Source: Chitinophaga sancti (GTDB lineage Bacteria > Bacteroidota > Bacteroidia > Chitinophagales > Chitinophagaceae). Taken from it: a stretch of 64,000 bases of DNA. Each line of letters starts with the position of its first letter. Position 1 is the first letter of the stretch. A model generated the notes under the pieces. The model was not told the origin of the DNA and searched no databases. It saw only the letters and a program-made list of their open reading frames with translations. The stretch is taken from positions 4,056,001-4,120,000 of the forward strand of contig NZ_CP139247.1 of assembly GCF_034087045.1 (NCBI RefSeq). The letters are read 5' to 3'. Shown piece after piece: positions 18,253-28,459 of this stretch. Position numbers and translations under genes: made by a program.

Positions 18253-21200
18253 ATGAAACAAATTTTATTATTGGCAGCTTTGCTCCTCCTCGGGCAATGC
18301 CTCCATGCCGCATTCGCCCCGGTCACAGGACAAATCGTGGACGATGCCGATCAGACACCATTAATTGGTGTGAGTGTAAAGGTGAAAAACACCAATAAAG
18401 GGACTACCACCAATGCAGAGGGACAATTCACGCTCGATGTACCAGACAATATCGTACTCGTCATTTCTTACGTCGGCTATGAACCTAAAGAAGTTACTGT
18501 GAGTGGTCCACACCTCACCATTCGTTTATCAAAAGCAAACAAAGGATTGAATGAAGTCGTCGTAATTGGTTACGGCAGCGTCGCCAAAAAGAACCTGGTA
18601 GGTGCCGTCGCTTCCATCGGTGAAACCCAGATCAAAGATCGCCCCATCACCCGCATCGACCAGGCACTCGCCGCTCAGATGCCCGGCGTACAGGTTCAAT
18701 CCATTACAGGTACACCCGGTGCGGCACTACAGATCAGGGTAAGAGGCGCCGCCTCCGTATCCGGCAGCAATGATCCTTTGTACATTGTAGATGGGGTACC
18801 CGTTGATGACCTGGGCGATATCGATCCTGCTACCATACAATCTGTAGATGTGCTCAAAGACGCATCGGCTGCTGCGATATACGGCGCCAGAGGCTCAAAC
18901 GGTGTAGTGCTCATCACTACCAAAAAAGGGCAGACAGGAAAACCCATCATTGCATTCTCCGCCACCTATGCCAGGCAGGCACCTGAAAAGTTAGTCGCCA
19001 TGATGTCGCCCACAGAATGGATCCAATTCAAAAAAGACATTATCGACTCTTCCTGGGTCGCCCTTGGCAGAACAAAAGGAAAGAGCTATACGGCCAGTGA
19101 TAACATGGATTTTCGTGCCTCCGAATTAGGTGGCACCGTTGCGAACACACATGATCTGGCCAACACCACTTATATGTATGATCCTTACTGGGCGTACGGT
19201 ACAGATAGTCTCGATTATGTGAACTGGCAGGATGAATTTTTCAGGCCGGCCTGGATGCAGAAGTACAACCTCTCTGCCTCAGGAGGTAATGAAAATGTAA
19301 CGTACCTCTTATCTGGCGAATACATGGATCAGGATGGGATGGCGGTAAACACTGGTTACAAACGTTACACCTTCCGTTCCAACATGGAAATTAAGGTAAG
19401 CGAACGGGTGAAAGTCGGACTGCAATTATCACCTTCCATTTCATGGACAGATGGTGCAGGCATCGATGGCCGTAGTGGTATTGGTCCATCTGTAGCTGGT
19501 ACAGCACCCATACAGGAGAAGGGCGTCGGTGTACACTCCGGTGCTATCACCTCTGATGCTTATCGCTGGGTAGCAGACCAGATCAGCCCTGTAGAAGTGA
19601 TGGAAAAAACGATGAACAAAACAGAGCTGACAAAGTTACTCTCTCAAATGTATATCAATGCGGCATTGGCAAAAGGCCTTCGCCTGAACCTGACCGGTGC
19701 CTGGAACAGCAGTAGCAGTGATTACAAATATTACCAGCCAACCTCCGTGACATCTGCCAGGAGAACTGCTACTGAAGGTTCCCAGAGTACAGCCACCCGC
19801 AAGACTGCCCGTACACAATACTACCTCTTTCAGGCATTGCTCACCTACGATAAGCAACTGGGCAAACATGGTTTTAACTTCATAGCCGGTGCAAGTACAG
19901 AAAACAATAACGCGGCGAATACTGCACAAACCAACAAGGTATTTGCCAATGATAACCTGTACACTTTTGACCAGGGCTCTTCTACCGTGACTACATCCAG
20001 CACGACAGAATCAAAGCGCACACTCGCTTCCTTCTTTGGTCGTGTCAATTACAACTTCAACAGCCGGTATTTATTATCAGTGAGCTTCCGGCAGGATGGT
20101 AGTTCCCGCTTTGGCGAAGACTCCCGCTGGGGTGCGTTTCCTGCCGCTTCTATCGGTTGGAGGATCAGTGATGAGAACTTTATGAGTGGCCTGCGACACA
20201 TCCTGAGTGACCTCAAAATCCGCTACTCCTGGGGGATTGCCGGTAATGACCGCATAGGAGGTGATTATCCATCTATCGGCTTAGTGTCCAGCACCAACTA
20301 CGTATTTGGAGAAACACAGGCACAAAGCACCGGTTTCTCTGTGACCAGCATTACCAATCCTAACCTTAGGTGGGAAAAGACGACCTCCAACGATATCGGC
20401 TTCGATGCAAGTATCCTGAATGACCGGTTCGCCCTCTCTTTTGACTATTACGACAAGATCACCAGAGACCTGTTACTAAGCGTACCCGTAGCCCGTGCTA
20501 CCGGCTTTACAAAGGAAAACTCCAATATCGGTTCTGTCAGGAACTGGGGGTATGAGATCAACCTGAACTCGAGGAACATCCGCGGTAAGGACTTCAGCTG
20601 GGAAACGGCCTTCAACTTTTCCTGGAACAAAAACAAGGTTGTACAATTGAACAACGACAACACTCCGATCTACACCGGTTGGGAGAATACGGTAAAAATA
20701 GCCGTAGGAAGGCCATTATACACCTATGTGCTCTACGATGCTATAGGTGTATACCAAACGGAAGAACAGCTGAAAAACCTGCCTAAAAGGAGCAGTACGA
20801 TTATTGGAGACCCTGTATACAGAGACGTGAACAAAGACGGTACGATCGATGCCAATGATATGACAGAAGTGGGCCATCCTAATCCCAACTACACCTGGGG
20901 CATGACCAACCGCTTCAGCTACAAGCGCTTTGACCTGTCTCTATTATTTCAGGGACAATGGGGCAACCAGATCTTCAGCATGTTTGGCCGTAACATCGAC
21001 CGGCCGACCACCGGGCTGGGTAACTACAATGCAAAGCAGGTGTGGGTGAACCGATTCCGTAGCGTGAGTGAACCCGGAGATGGAAAGACACCCCGCATCG
21101 ATGCATCCACCGCCAGTTTATACGATACCCGGTGGCTCTACACAGGTGCTTTTTACAAGATCAAAAACCTCACCATCGGGTATACTTTCCGCCCGGGTTT

Positions 21201-21372
21201 TGTAAAAGGTATCCGTAATGCGCGGCTATATTTCAGCGCAGATAACCTCTGGATGCATGACAACTACTCCGGTGGTTATTCTCCTGAAGCATTTCAGTCC
21301 GACTACCTGAGTGACTGGTCCAGTTACCCGACCGCACGCACGTACAGCATGGGTATTAATATCGGATTATAA
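18253..21372 (+). CDS. SusC-like TonB-dependent outer-membrane transporter (PUL 1, plus-strand pair)
   Basis: From ATG 18253 the product is 1039 residues with a signal peptide (MKQILLLAALLLLGQCLHA). The longer frame from 18211 overlaps the small ORF and delays the signal, so I reject that start. A carboxypeptidase-regulatory-like domain (about 23-100, GQIVDDADQTPLIGVSVKVK) is followed by the SusC signature LNEVVVIGYG, the plug (about 110-225, RVRGAASVSGSNDPLYIVDG, DVLKDASAAAIYGARGSNGVVLITTKKG) and a 22-strand barrel. It imports glycan fragments across the outer membrane with the SusD protein encoded 12 bases downstream. The protein ends at a barrel-type strand (TYSMGINIGL), so it appears complete. 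Confidence 0.95.
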   Translation: MKQILLLAALLLLGQCLHAAFAPVTGQIVDDADQTPLIGVSVKVKNTNKGTTTNAEGQFTLDVPDNIVLVISYVGYEPKEVTVSGPHLTIRLSKANKGLNEVVVIGYGSVAKKNLVGAVASIGETQIKDRPITRIDQALAAQMPGVQVQSITGTPGAALQIRVRGAASVSGSNDPLYIVDGVPVDDLGDIDPATIQSVDVLKDASAAAIYGARGSNGVVLITTKKGQTGKPIIAFSATYARQAPEKLVAMMSPTEWIQFKKDIIDSSWVALGRTKGKSYTASDNMDFRASELGGTVANTHDLANTTYMYDPYWAYGTDSLDYVNWQDEFFRPAWMQKYNLSASGGNENVTYLLSGEYMDQDGMAVNTGYKRYTFRSNMEIKVSERVKVGLQLSPSISWTDGAGIDGRSGIGPSVAGTAPIQEKGVGVHSGAITSDAYRWVADQISPVEVMEKTMNKTELTKLLSQMYINAALAKGLRLNLTGAWNSSSSDYKYYQPTSVTSARRTATEGSQSTATRKTARTQYYLFQALLTYDKQLGKHGFNFIAGASTENNNAANTAQTNKVFANDNLYTFDQGSSTVTTSSTTESKRTLASFFGRVNYNFNSRYLLSVSFRQDGSSRFGEDSRWGAFPAASIGWRISDENFMSGLRHILSDLKIRYSWGIAGNDRIGGDYPSIGLVSSTNYVFGETQAQSTGFSVTSITNPNLRWEKTTSNDIGFDASILNDRFALSFDYYDKITRDLLLSVPVARATGFTKENSNIGSVRNWGYEINLNSRNIRGKDFSWETAFNFSWNKNKVVQLNNDNTPIYTGWENTVKIAVGRPLYTYVLYDAIGVYQTEEQLKNLPKRSSTIIGDPVYRDVNKDGTIDANDMTEVGHPNPNYTWGMTNRFSYKRFDLSLLFQGQWGNQIFSMFGRNIDRPTTGLGNYNAKQVWVNRFRSVSEPGDGKTPRIDASTASLYDTRWLYTGAFYKIKNLTIGYTFRPGFVKGIRNARLYFSADNLWMHDNYSGGYSPEAFQSDYLSDWSSYPTARTYSMGINIGL

Positions 21373-21384
21373 AAAATAAGTTAC

Positions 21385-22857
21385 ATGAAATATATTATCG
21401 CAATCATTTGCATCGCCATACTGGCCGCCTGTAATAAAGATTTCCTGGATACAGCGCCCATCTCCAATCAGAATGAAAGCAGCTATTACAAAACTGAGAA
21501 CGACATTGTGCAGGCCGTGAGCGGGGTGTACAACAAGCTGCTCGCTTTCCCTGACGTGAATAATTTATACCTGTCCGAGGTACGTTCCAACAACTACTAT
21601 GTAGCCCGACAGGATGCTGCGAGGGATTACTTCAGCCTTTCTGCATTTGAAATCACAGCTGCCTTAGGTACTTTGCAAACCGCCTGGACGAATGATTATG
21701 AAATGATAGAAAGAGCGAACCAGGTATTGGACAAGATAGATAATATCTCTTTCGCAGATACTACCAAACGTAGCAGGATGAAAGGAGAATGTAAGTTTCT
21801 CCGTGCACTCGCTTATTTTGAATTGGTAAAAACCTTTGGCGCAGTACCTTTGATCGAAACAACGGTTTCTTCAGCAGAAGCGCTCAACTATCCCCGTGTC
21901 GGTGCAGATACTATTTACAACTTCATTGTCAGCGAACTCACTACAGCGGCTACTTTATTACCTACCAGTTATAGTGGCACAGATAAAGGGCGGGCTACAA
22001 AACTGGCTGCTTTAGGTTTATTAGGCAGGGCATACCTGTTCATGGCAGGGTATCCGTTTTACAAAACAGAAAACTATACCAATGCGGTCAATGTACTCAA
22101 ACAGGTGCTGGATGCAGAGAATAGCGGCTGGACCTTTGCCTCCACCTATGCAGAGATCTTCAAGACAGCCAGCGATAATAAATACTATCTTTTCGAAGTA
22201 CAATATCTGTCAGGAGGGAAAGGCTTAGGCAATCCTGTACCGGGCGAAGTGATTCCGCTGGACATGGATACAAAGATCACTCCTTACGGCAGCTACTATA
22301 TGCAGGGTTTTCCTTCCGATGACCTGATCAGTAGTTTTGAAGCAGGAGATATGCGGGAATTTGTGATCCTGGATACGATATACAGAAACAAATCAGGTGT
22401 GTTGACGAAGCGGAACTATTTCAAAAAATACCTTGACTCCTCAGCCGCTGCGTCTATTCTCAGCAGCGCTGACTGGGGTATTAACTTCCCCATTTTAAGA
22501 CCGGAAGATGTAATGCTTATGTATGCCGAGGCCGTGAATGAAACCAGTGGTCCTACAGCAGAAGCATTGAATCTGGTGAACAGGATCAGAACAAGAGCAG
22601 GACTTGCAGTTATCTCCGGTGTATCACAATCTGAATTCAGACTAATATTGGAAACTGAAAGAAGACATGAACTGGCATGGGAAGGACTGTATTGGGGCGA
22701 CTTAGTACGAACAGGAAGGTGTTTGGAAGTAATGAACCCATGGTTACAAACGAACTATTCAAAAACGATAGATGTGACACAGGAATTATATCCAATTCCT
22801 CAATCTGAAATGCAAATAAAACCGGGCCTGTATTACCAGAATCCCGGTTATGAATAA
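21385..22857 (+). CDS. SusD-like glycan-binding surface lipoprotein (PUL 1, plus-strand pair)
   Basis: The protein has 490 residues with the lipobox LAAC, giving a lipidated Cys at residue 16 (CNKDFLDTAPISNQNESSYY). It has the usual SusD/RagB fold: a TPR-like helical scaffold (about 60-220, GECKFLRALAYFELVKTFG and LAALGLLGRAYLFMAGY) and the C-terminal block ILETERRHELAWEGLYWGDLVR followed by LYPIPQSEM and a final NPGYE. It caps the SusC barrel encoded just upstream and binds the incoming glycan. At 490 residues it is of ordinary length. A terminator hairpin follows, and the gene converges on the minus-strand operon. Confidence 0.95.
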   Translation: MKYIIAIICIAILAACNKDFLDTAPISNQNESSYYKTENDIVQAVSGVYNKLLAFPDVNNLYLSEVRSNNYYVARQDAARDYFSLSAFEITAALGTLQTAWTNDYEMIERANQVLDKIDNISFADTTKRSRMKGECKFLRALAYFELVKTFGAVPLIETTVSSAEALNYPRVGADTIYNFIVSELTTAATLLPTSYSGTDKGRATKLAALGLLGRAYLFMAGYPFYKTENYTNAVNVLKQVLDAENSGWTFASTYAEIFKTASDNKYYLFEVQYLSGGKGLGNPVPGEVIPLDMDTKITPYGSYYMQGFPSDDLISSFEAGDMREFVILDTIYRNKSGVLTKRNYFKKYLDSSAAASILSSADWGINFPILRPEDVMLMYAEAVNETSGPTAEALNLVNRIRTRAGLAVISGVSQSEFRLILETERRHELAWEGLYWGDLVRTGRCLEVMNPWLQTNYSKTIDVTQELYPIPQSEMQIKPGLYYQNPGYE

Positions 22858-22866
22858 ACACAAATA

Positions 22867-22892
22867 AGGGGCTGGTTATACAACCAGCCCCT
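22867..22892. terminator. Hairpin between the two convergent PUL 1 operons
   Basis: Perfect 11-bp arms AGGGGCTGGTT (22867-22877) and AACCAGCCCCT (22882-22892) with a four-base loop. The T-run is short, so efficiency is uncertain, but its position between two convergent stops (22857 and 22904) fits a shared terminator. Confidence 0.65.
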
Positions 22893-22903
22893 GTATATCA
22901 CCC

Positions 22904-23668
22904 TTAATAATTATATCCTTTTCTTTTGAATAACCAGATATTTCTCCATCCATCTCCCTGTTGCACCAGCGTCAGTTCATTCTCATTCAACTTCACAATC
23001 GTATACGTCGTTTTCGCACCCAAACTAATATCACTACCCGTTATCTTTACTGTTTGCGCTGTGGTATCCAGGTCAAAGATGGCTTTGGTTTTCGTGCCAT
23101 TATGATTAAAAGTAAAGTTCTTCGCACCATCCAGGTCAAAAGTCATTTCATCAGCAGCTACACCCTGTGACACAAGGTAACTCTCTCCATTCGTCCACCA
23201 TGCCGGTGTAGTCGCATCGCCCGGGCCATTCCCATAGCAATACAAAGTAGGTACATCCACCGCCCATACCCATGTCTTACCTTCTGCACCATTTGTCAGC
23301 AGGTTCCACAATGCACTACTGAAATATTCCGGGTCGTTCTCTGATACGGTGATCTTTGTAGAATCGCCTACAGGGCCGCCATGGGTATAGATAGTATACT
23401 TGACCCAATAATCACCAGCAAAAGGTAAATTGATGGTATCCTGCATTTTCTTGGAGAACCCACCGGTATATTGCCAGAAAGGAATATATCCGCCACTGGT
23501 TTCACTACTCAGGTAGATGATATTATCGTGCCCGTCTTTCTGTGTAACAGAATATTTCAGGCCGGACTGTGCTACGGTCGGAGACCCCATGCTCTCCTCA
23601 TCTTCTTTGGTACAGGCAGTAAAAGCAAAAGCCAGTACCAGGAGTGACAGTATAATATAGTTTTTCAT
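22904..23668 (-). CDS. Surface lipoprotein of the SusC/SusD operon, possible glycan-binding protein
   Basis: The protein has 254 residues with a lipobox (FAFTAC), giving a lipidated Cys at about residue 19, followed by acidic residues (CTKEDEE) that could act as a surface-export signal in Bacteroidota. A PKD/Ig-like region is suggested at about 35-110 (INLPFAGDYWVKYTIYTHGGPVGDSTKITVSE). The second half is rich in Trp (NGAEGKTWVWAVD, TTPAWWTNG) and ends in a lipocalin-like run of strands (TLVQQGDGWRNIWLFKRKGYNY). Its place as the last gene after SusC and SusD, where SusE/F-type glycan-binding proteins sit, and its exposed aromatics suggest a surface glycan-binding protein. I cannot name a family with certainty. 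It starts 27 bases after the SusD stop. Confidence 0.7.
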   Translation of the reverse strand: MKNYIILSLLVLAFAFTACTKEDEESMGSPTVAQSGLKYSVTQKDGHDNIIYLSSETSGGYIPFWQYTGGFSKKMQDTINLPFAGDYWVKYTIYTHGGPVGDSTKITVSENDPEYFSSALWNLLTNGAEGKTWVWAVDVPTLYCYGNGPGDATTPAWWTNGESYLVSQGVAADEMTFDLDGAKNFTFNHNGTKTKAIFDLDTTAQTVKITGSDISLGAKTTYTIVKLNENELTLVQQGDGWRNIWLFKRKGYNY

Positions 23669-23695
23669 TTTTAACAGTTTTGTGGAATTATAAAA

Positions 23696-25255
23696 TCACC
23701 AGCCAGCGTTTTGCTGATACACGCCATTAGACAAACTGATTTCCTGCTCCGGAATTTTGAACAGGCCTTTTGTGGCAGAAGGGAAGCTCACCGTAAAATC
23801 AGATGTAGTACCTGAATTGTCGATCGCGGCCTTTGCAACATCTATACCCTGACGCAGTAAGTCCCAGTAGCGCTGTCCTTCCAGTGCCAGTTCCAGTCTG
23901 CGCTCATTCATGATGAGGGCTTTGCCCGTTGCATCGGCAGTGAGCGTTTTACGATAGTTGGTACTTAAGAAAGCCCTGTCGCGTACCTGGTTATAGTAGT
24001 CCTGTGCTTTAGACAGGTTGCTTTCGAGATTCAGCTCTGCTGCCATCAGCAATACATCGGCATAGCGGATCACTACATCATCATAATAGTTGTCAATCTG
24101 GAAATCACCACCCAGATCCACGGCATTGCCTTCATTCATGGGTGTATATTTCTTCCAGAAGTAACCGGTGTATTGTGCCTGATCGCCCTTTGAGTAAGCA
24201 GTGAGGTTTTCATTTTCAATAGAGATAATAGAACCACCACGGCGGGTATCATTATCATCATACGCATCCCAGAGACTTGTGCTCACGGTACCGGCACCCC
24301 ATCCTTTATAATAAGGATCCAGTACCTGGTTACGAATAGCGATGTCTACCTGCATACGGTTACCATTGTGCTGATTCCAGTTGCCCAGCCCTTTGTATGT
24401 GAATTTAATAGACCATATGGTTTCTTTATTGTCTTCTCCTACAAAGTTGGAGAGTGAGGACTGCCAGAGGTTTGCAAAGTTATCTACCAATCCGAAACCG
24501 CCGGTGTTGATCACGTTATCAAGGTAAGTAATGGCGTCTGCTTTTGTAATCACACCTGCCAGATCTGTCTGACTATAATAGCCGGTGTAGTATAAAAATA
24601 CGCGACCTATCAGTGACTCAGCCGCCCATTTGTTCACCCTGCCATAATCGGAAGAAGAGATGCTGGCATAAGGTGTAGCTGCCAGGTGATCAGCTGCATA
24701 CTTCAGGTCTTCTGCGATCTGCGCATAGACTACTGCAGGATCGGATTGTGGCAGACCCAGTTCACTGGGTGTGAGCGGAGCGGTCGTCATTGGGATGTTG
24801 CCAAATAACCTTACCAGGTCAAAATAAAAGTATGCTCTCAGATAACGTGCTTCTGCCGTATACTGTACTTTCAGCGTGGTATCGCTACCCCAGCTTACAC
24901 CATCAATTTTTGACAGGAGGATATTTGCCCTGTAAATACCTGTATAATATTTCTGCCAGAGGCTCAGGTTCATGTTGGATGACGCTTCGAAGCGGTCCCA
25001 TTGTTTCCATACCAGGTCAGAGGTACCACCGCCGCCAAAACAGTCGTCGCTGGCTATTTCAGATACGAGGTGGATATTATCATAGTCACCGATTTCCAGT
25101 TGATTGTATACGGATACCAGTGCCTGCAATGCCTGCTCCGGTGTTTTATAGAAAGATTCTTCCGTCTGTTCATCAACAGGGGAGCGTTCCAGGAAGCTCT
25201 TGCTACAAGCGGCAAAGAACGCGATTGCTATAGCTGCTAAGAATATTTTTTTCAT
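23696..25255 (-). CDS. SusD-like lipoprotein (PUL 1, minus-strand pair)
   Basis: The protein has 519 residues with the lipobox FFAAC (Cys at 17; CSKSFLERSPVDEQTEESFY). SusD/RagB signatures are KTPEQALQALVSVYNQLE near the N-terminus, YTAEARYLRAYFYFDLVRLFG in the helical scaffold, and the C-terminal block NERRLELALEGQRYWDLLRQG followed by FKIPEQEISLSNG and the final QNAGW. It is encoded 10 bases downstream of its SusC partner in the same operon. It is clearly different from the plus-strand SusD in length and sequence, so the locus has two import systems rather than a recent duplication. Confidence 0.95.
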   Translation of the reverse strand: MKKIFLAAIAIAFFAACSKSFLERSPVDEQTEESFYKTPEQALQALVSVYNQLEIGDYDNIHLVSEIASDDCFGGGGTSDLVWKQWDRFEASSNMNLSLWQKYYTGIYRANILLSKIDGVSWGSDTTLKVQYTAEARYLRAYFYFDLVRLFGNIPMTTAPLTPSELGLPQSDPAVVYAQIAEDLKYAADHLAATPYASISSSDYGRVNKWAAESLIGRVFLYYTGYYSQTDLAGVITKADAITYLDNVINTGGFGLVDNFANLWQSSLSNFVGEDNKETIWSIKFTYKGLGNWNQHNGNRMQVDIAIRNQVLDPYYKGWGAGTVSTSLWDAYDDNDTRRGGSIISIENENLTAYSKGDQAQYTGYFWKKYTPMNEGNAVDLGGDFQIDNYYDDVVIRYADVLLMAAELNLESNLSKAQDYYNQVRDRAFLSTNYRKTLTADATGKALIMNERRLELALEGQRYWDLLRQGIDVAKAAIDNSGTTSDFTVSFPSATKGLFKIPEQEISLSNGVYQQNAGW

Positions 25256-25265
25256 GTGGAATGTT

Positions 25266-28200
25266 TTAGAATTTTACGTTCAGGCCCAGTAACAGTGTCT
25301 TAGGCTGTGGATAGGTACCTACGTCAATGCCGGAAGCCCAGGAAGAAGGACCATAACCAATTTCAGGGTCTATGCCTTTATACTTTGTGAACGTAAACAG
25401 GTTGGTACCGGAAACGTATAATCTTAATTGTTGAACAGGCATTTGCGGGAATACCTTCTTGAAGTCAAAACCAAGGTTCACACTCTTTATGCGCAGGAAA
25501 GAACCGTTTTTAATATACAGGTCAGAAGAGCGGATCCAGTTCTGGTTCAGCTCAGCACCATCTGTAACACGAGGTATTTTGTTAGAAGTACCTTCGCCTG
25601 TCCAGCGACCCAGGATCTCTGTAGAATAGTTATTGAGCGGGCTGGAGAAGTCGTGTGTACCATCCCAGATATTGCTGCCCTGTGTGCCATAGATCGCAAC
25701 AGTAAGATCAAAACCCTTGTAACCCAGGTTCACATTGAAACCATAAGTAAACTTAGGAAATGGATTGCCGATCATGGTTTCATCGTTCGCATCAATTACG
25801 CCATCACCATTCAGGTCTTTGAAGCGTACATCGCCGGGTTGTGCATTCGGCTGGATAGGAGAACCATCTTTACCTTTGTAAGCAGCGACTTCGTTTGTAT
25901 TCTGGAAGATACCATCTGTTTTGTAGCCATAGAAGTAACCCATTGGGAACCCTTTCTGTGCACGGTAGAACTCTGGCATACTGGCATAGGTGATGCCGGT
26001 AGAACCATTGATGATCTTTTCCTTGTTAGGAATGTCCGTCACCTTGTTACGGTTCACGGTCAGGTTACCATTCAGTCCTACAGAGAGCTCATTGAATTTG
26101 TGATCCCATCCCATTGCCACTTCAATACCTCTGTTACGCACATCACCACCATTTACGAGGGCAGTGGTGGCACCGGATATAGCAGGCGTGTTCACACTTA
26201 CCAGCCAGTCTTTTGTCAGCTTATTATACAGGTCGATAGTCAGCGTGAAATCTCTGAAGAGCACCGCATCGATACCAAAGTTGGCCTGTTCGGAAGTTTC
26301 CCATTTCAGATCAGGATTGGCAGTTTTAATTGGTGCCGCACCTACGTAAGCTACATCACCACTACCGAAGTAGTAACCCAGGTATTGGGTGGAGAGGGTA
26401 GACAGGTATTGGTACTGAGCAGATGGCAGATTACCGTTTTGGCCCCAGCCGGCGCGGATCTTCAGGAAGTCCAGCCAGTATTTTTTCAGCCATGGTTCAT
26501 TGGTAGGTACCCAGCCCGCAGAGAAGGAAGGGAAACGACCATACCGGTTGTTTGCACCAAATGCAGTAGATCCATCTATACGGAATACGGCAGTGAACAT
26601 ATACTTTTCCGCATAGTTATAGCCAATACGGCCAAAATAGGAAAGCAGTGCAGAAGAACCTCTGGAACCATATACTTTTTGTGTACTGTCTGTCGTACCA
26701 TTGTTGATAATTGCATTGTCCAGACCTGTTTTAGTCAGGTCCTGTTTGTAACCATTGATATAAAAGGTGGTATTTTCCATGGAGTTTAAACCCACCAGCG
26801 CATTGATGTTGTGCTTGCCAAACTGGCGTACATAGTTGATGGTGTTATCCCAGTTCCAGATGGCAGTGCGAGACATACCCTGGTTGGCCTGTGAGTGAAC
26901 ATTATATTCAGTGGTAGACAGCTCATAAGTGGGTTTATAGCTGTTGGTATTTTCGTACTGCAGGTTAATACCGAAGTCAGAACGGATATTCAGTCCCTTG
27001 ATCGGTGTGGCCTGCAGGTAAGTATTACCAATGAAGTTGTCGTAGGTATTCTTGTTCTGGTATTTATAGTACATGGCAGCTACGGGGTTAGCTTCACCCA
27101 CGTTCCAGGTAGACTTACCGAAAGCCCCGGTAGAGTCATACACATCGAAGAGCGGACTTACATTCAGTACGCCATGCATCGTATTGTCATAAATACCGCT
27201 CACACCCACACCTTTTTTTGCAGAGCGGGAATAAGTGAGGTTTTCACCAAATACGATCAGGTCCTTGTAAGCCTTATGTTCGGAGTTGACGCGGAAGTTG
27301 ATACGCTCATATTGGGATTGTCCTTTAAAGCCAATGATACCATTCTGTTTGGTATAAGACAGTGAGGCTGCGTATACAGAATGGTCATTGCCACCAGACA
27401 TAGAGATACTATGGTTCATCATCGGTGCCTTCTTGTTGTACATCGCTTCCTGCCAGTCGGTGCCTTTACCCAGTGCATTCAGTTCTTCGGTGGTGAAGTA
27501 CGCATTGTTGCCGGAGTTGATCGCAGTTTCATTCATGATCACACCATAGTCGTGTGCATTCAGCAACGCCATTTTGTGAGAAGGGTTCTGCACACCATAA
27601 TAAGCATCGTAAGCCAGTTTAGTAGGTGAGTTTTTACCTTTGACAGTTGTGATCAGTACCACCCCGTTTGCACCACGTGAACCGTAGATAGCGGAAGAAG
27701 CGGCATCTTTCAGTACGTCAACACTGGCGATGTCAGAAGGGTTCAGGTAAGAAAGGTCCGTTACCTGCACACCATCTACAATGTAAATAGGATCGGCAGT
27801 ACCTACAGTTCCTGTACCGCGTATGCGTACTTTCATAGATTCGCCGGGTTGGGCAGATACAGTAGCGATTTGCACACCGGCAGTCTGACCCTGTAAAGCC
27901 TGGTCTACACGCAGGGAGTGGTTTTCTTCCAGTTGTTTGGTATTCACATGGTCGATGGCGCCGGTTACGAGTTTTTTCTTCTCCGTACCATAACCGATCA
28001 CTACTACTTCGTCTATTGTCTTTGTGCCTTCGGTTAACTGGATGTTGATGGTTGTTTGTCCTTTTACGGTGATCACCTGTTTATTGAAACCCATGAGGGT
28101 AATTTCCAGGGAATCTCCATCTTTCACCTGCAGGTGAAAGCGGCCGTTGATGTCAGAAATGGCACCATTGTTCGTGCCTTTTATGCGCACACTGGCGCCT

Positions 28201-28364
28201 GTGAGTGGTTCATCTTTACCAGCTGTGGATACTCTTCCTTCGAGCTGGTGAGAGTTGGTCTGTGCAAATGTCATAGTACCGGTCAGCAGCATTGCTATAA
28301 GCAGTATGCCCCTGATCCCCCAGGATGCAGCCACAAAATCGTGGATTTTGTAAGCAGTTTTCAT
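25266..28364 (-). CDS. SusC-like TonB-dependent transporter (PUL 1, minus-strand pair)
   Basis: The protein has 1032 residues and starts with a longer N-terminal segment before the signal core (ILLIAMLLTGTMTFAQ, about 20-35). The regulatory-like domain (about 40-120) contains LEGRVSTAGKDEPLTGASVRIKG, then TIDEVVVIGYGTEKKKLVTGA, the plug (VRIRGTGTVGTADPIYIVDG, DVLKDAASSAIYGSRGANGVVLITT) and the barrel ending LLLGLNVKF. It pairs with the SusD encoded downstream and lies 95 bases after the GH31-PA14 gene. Divergence from the other PUL 1 SusC is obvious along the whole barrel, which suggests a different ligand. Confidence 0.95.
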   Translation of the reverse strand: MKTAYKIHDFVAASWGIRGILLIAMLLTGTMTFAQTNSHQLEGRVSTAGKDEPLTGASVRIKGTNNGAISDINGRFHLQVKDGDSLEITLMGFNKQVITVKGQTTINIQLTEGTKTIDEVVVIGYGTEKKKLVTGAIDHVNTKQLEENHSLRVDQALQGQTAGVQIATVSAQPGESMKVRIRGTGTVGTADPIYIVDGVQVTDLSYLNPSDIASVDVLKDAASSAIYGSRGANGVVLITTVKGKNSPTKLAYDAYYGVQNPSHKMALLNAHDYGVIMNETAINSGNNAYFTTEELNALGKGTDWQEAMYNKKAPMMNHSISMSGGNDHSVYAASLSYTKQNGIIGFKGQSQYERINFRVNSEHKAYKDLIVFGENLTYSRSAKKGVGVSGIYDNTMHGVLNVSPLFDVYDSTGAFGKSTWNVGEANPVAAMYYKYQNKNTYDNFIGNTYLQATPIKGLNIRSDFGINLQYENTNSYKPTYELSTTEYNVHSQANQGMSRTAIWNWDNTINYVRQFGKHNINALVGLNSMENTTFYINGYKQDLTKTGLDNAIINNGTTDSTQKVYGSRGSSALLSYFGRIGYNYAEKYMFTAVFRIDGSTAFGANNRYGRFPSFSAGWVPTNEPWLKKYWLDFLKIRAGWGQNGNLPSAQYQYLSTLSTQYLGYYFGSGDVAYVGAAPIKTANPDLKWETSEQANFGIDAVLFRDFTLTIDLYNKLTKDWLVSVNTPAISGATTALVNGGDVRNRGIEVAMGWDHKFNELSVGLNGNLTVNRNKVTDIPNKEKIINGSTGITYASMPEFYRAQKGFPMGYFYGYKTDGIFQNTNEVAAYKGKDGSPIQPNAQPGDVRFKDLNGDGVIDANDETMIGNPFPKFTYGFNVNLGYKGFDLTVAIYGTQGSNIWDGTHDFSSPLNNYSTEILGRWTGEGTSNKIPRVTDGAELNQNWIRSSDLYIKNGSFLRIKSVNLGFDFKKVFPQMPVQQLRLYVSGTNLFTFTKYKGIDPEIGYGPSSWASGIDVGTYPQPKTLLLGLNVKF

Positions 28365-28459
28365 AATGTTAGAATGTTTGTTTCTGGATGATGTAAGAAT
28401 TGATGGTCGACGAATTTTGTGTTGTTCACAACGTATTAAATGTTACTGTGGTTTTGGTT

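Noticed and set aside
25428..26789. Open frame of 453 codons on the plus strand inside a SusC gene
   Set aside because: It is antisense to the plug and barrel region of a complete SusC gene and has no recognisable motif or ribosome-binding site.
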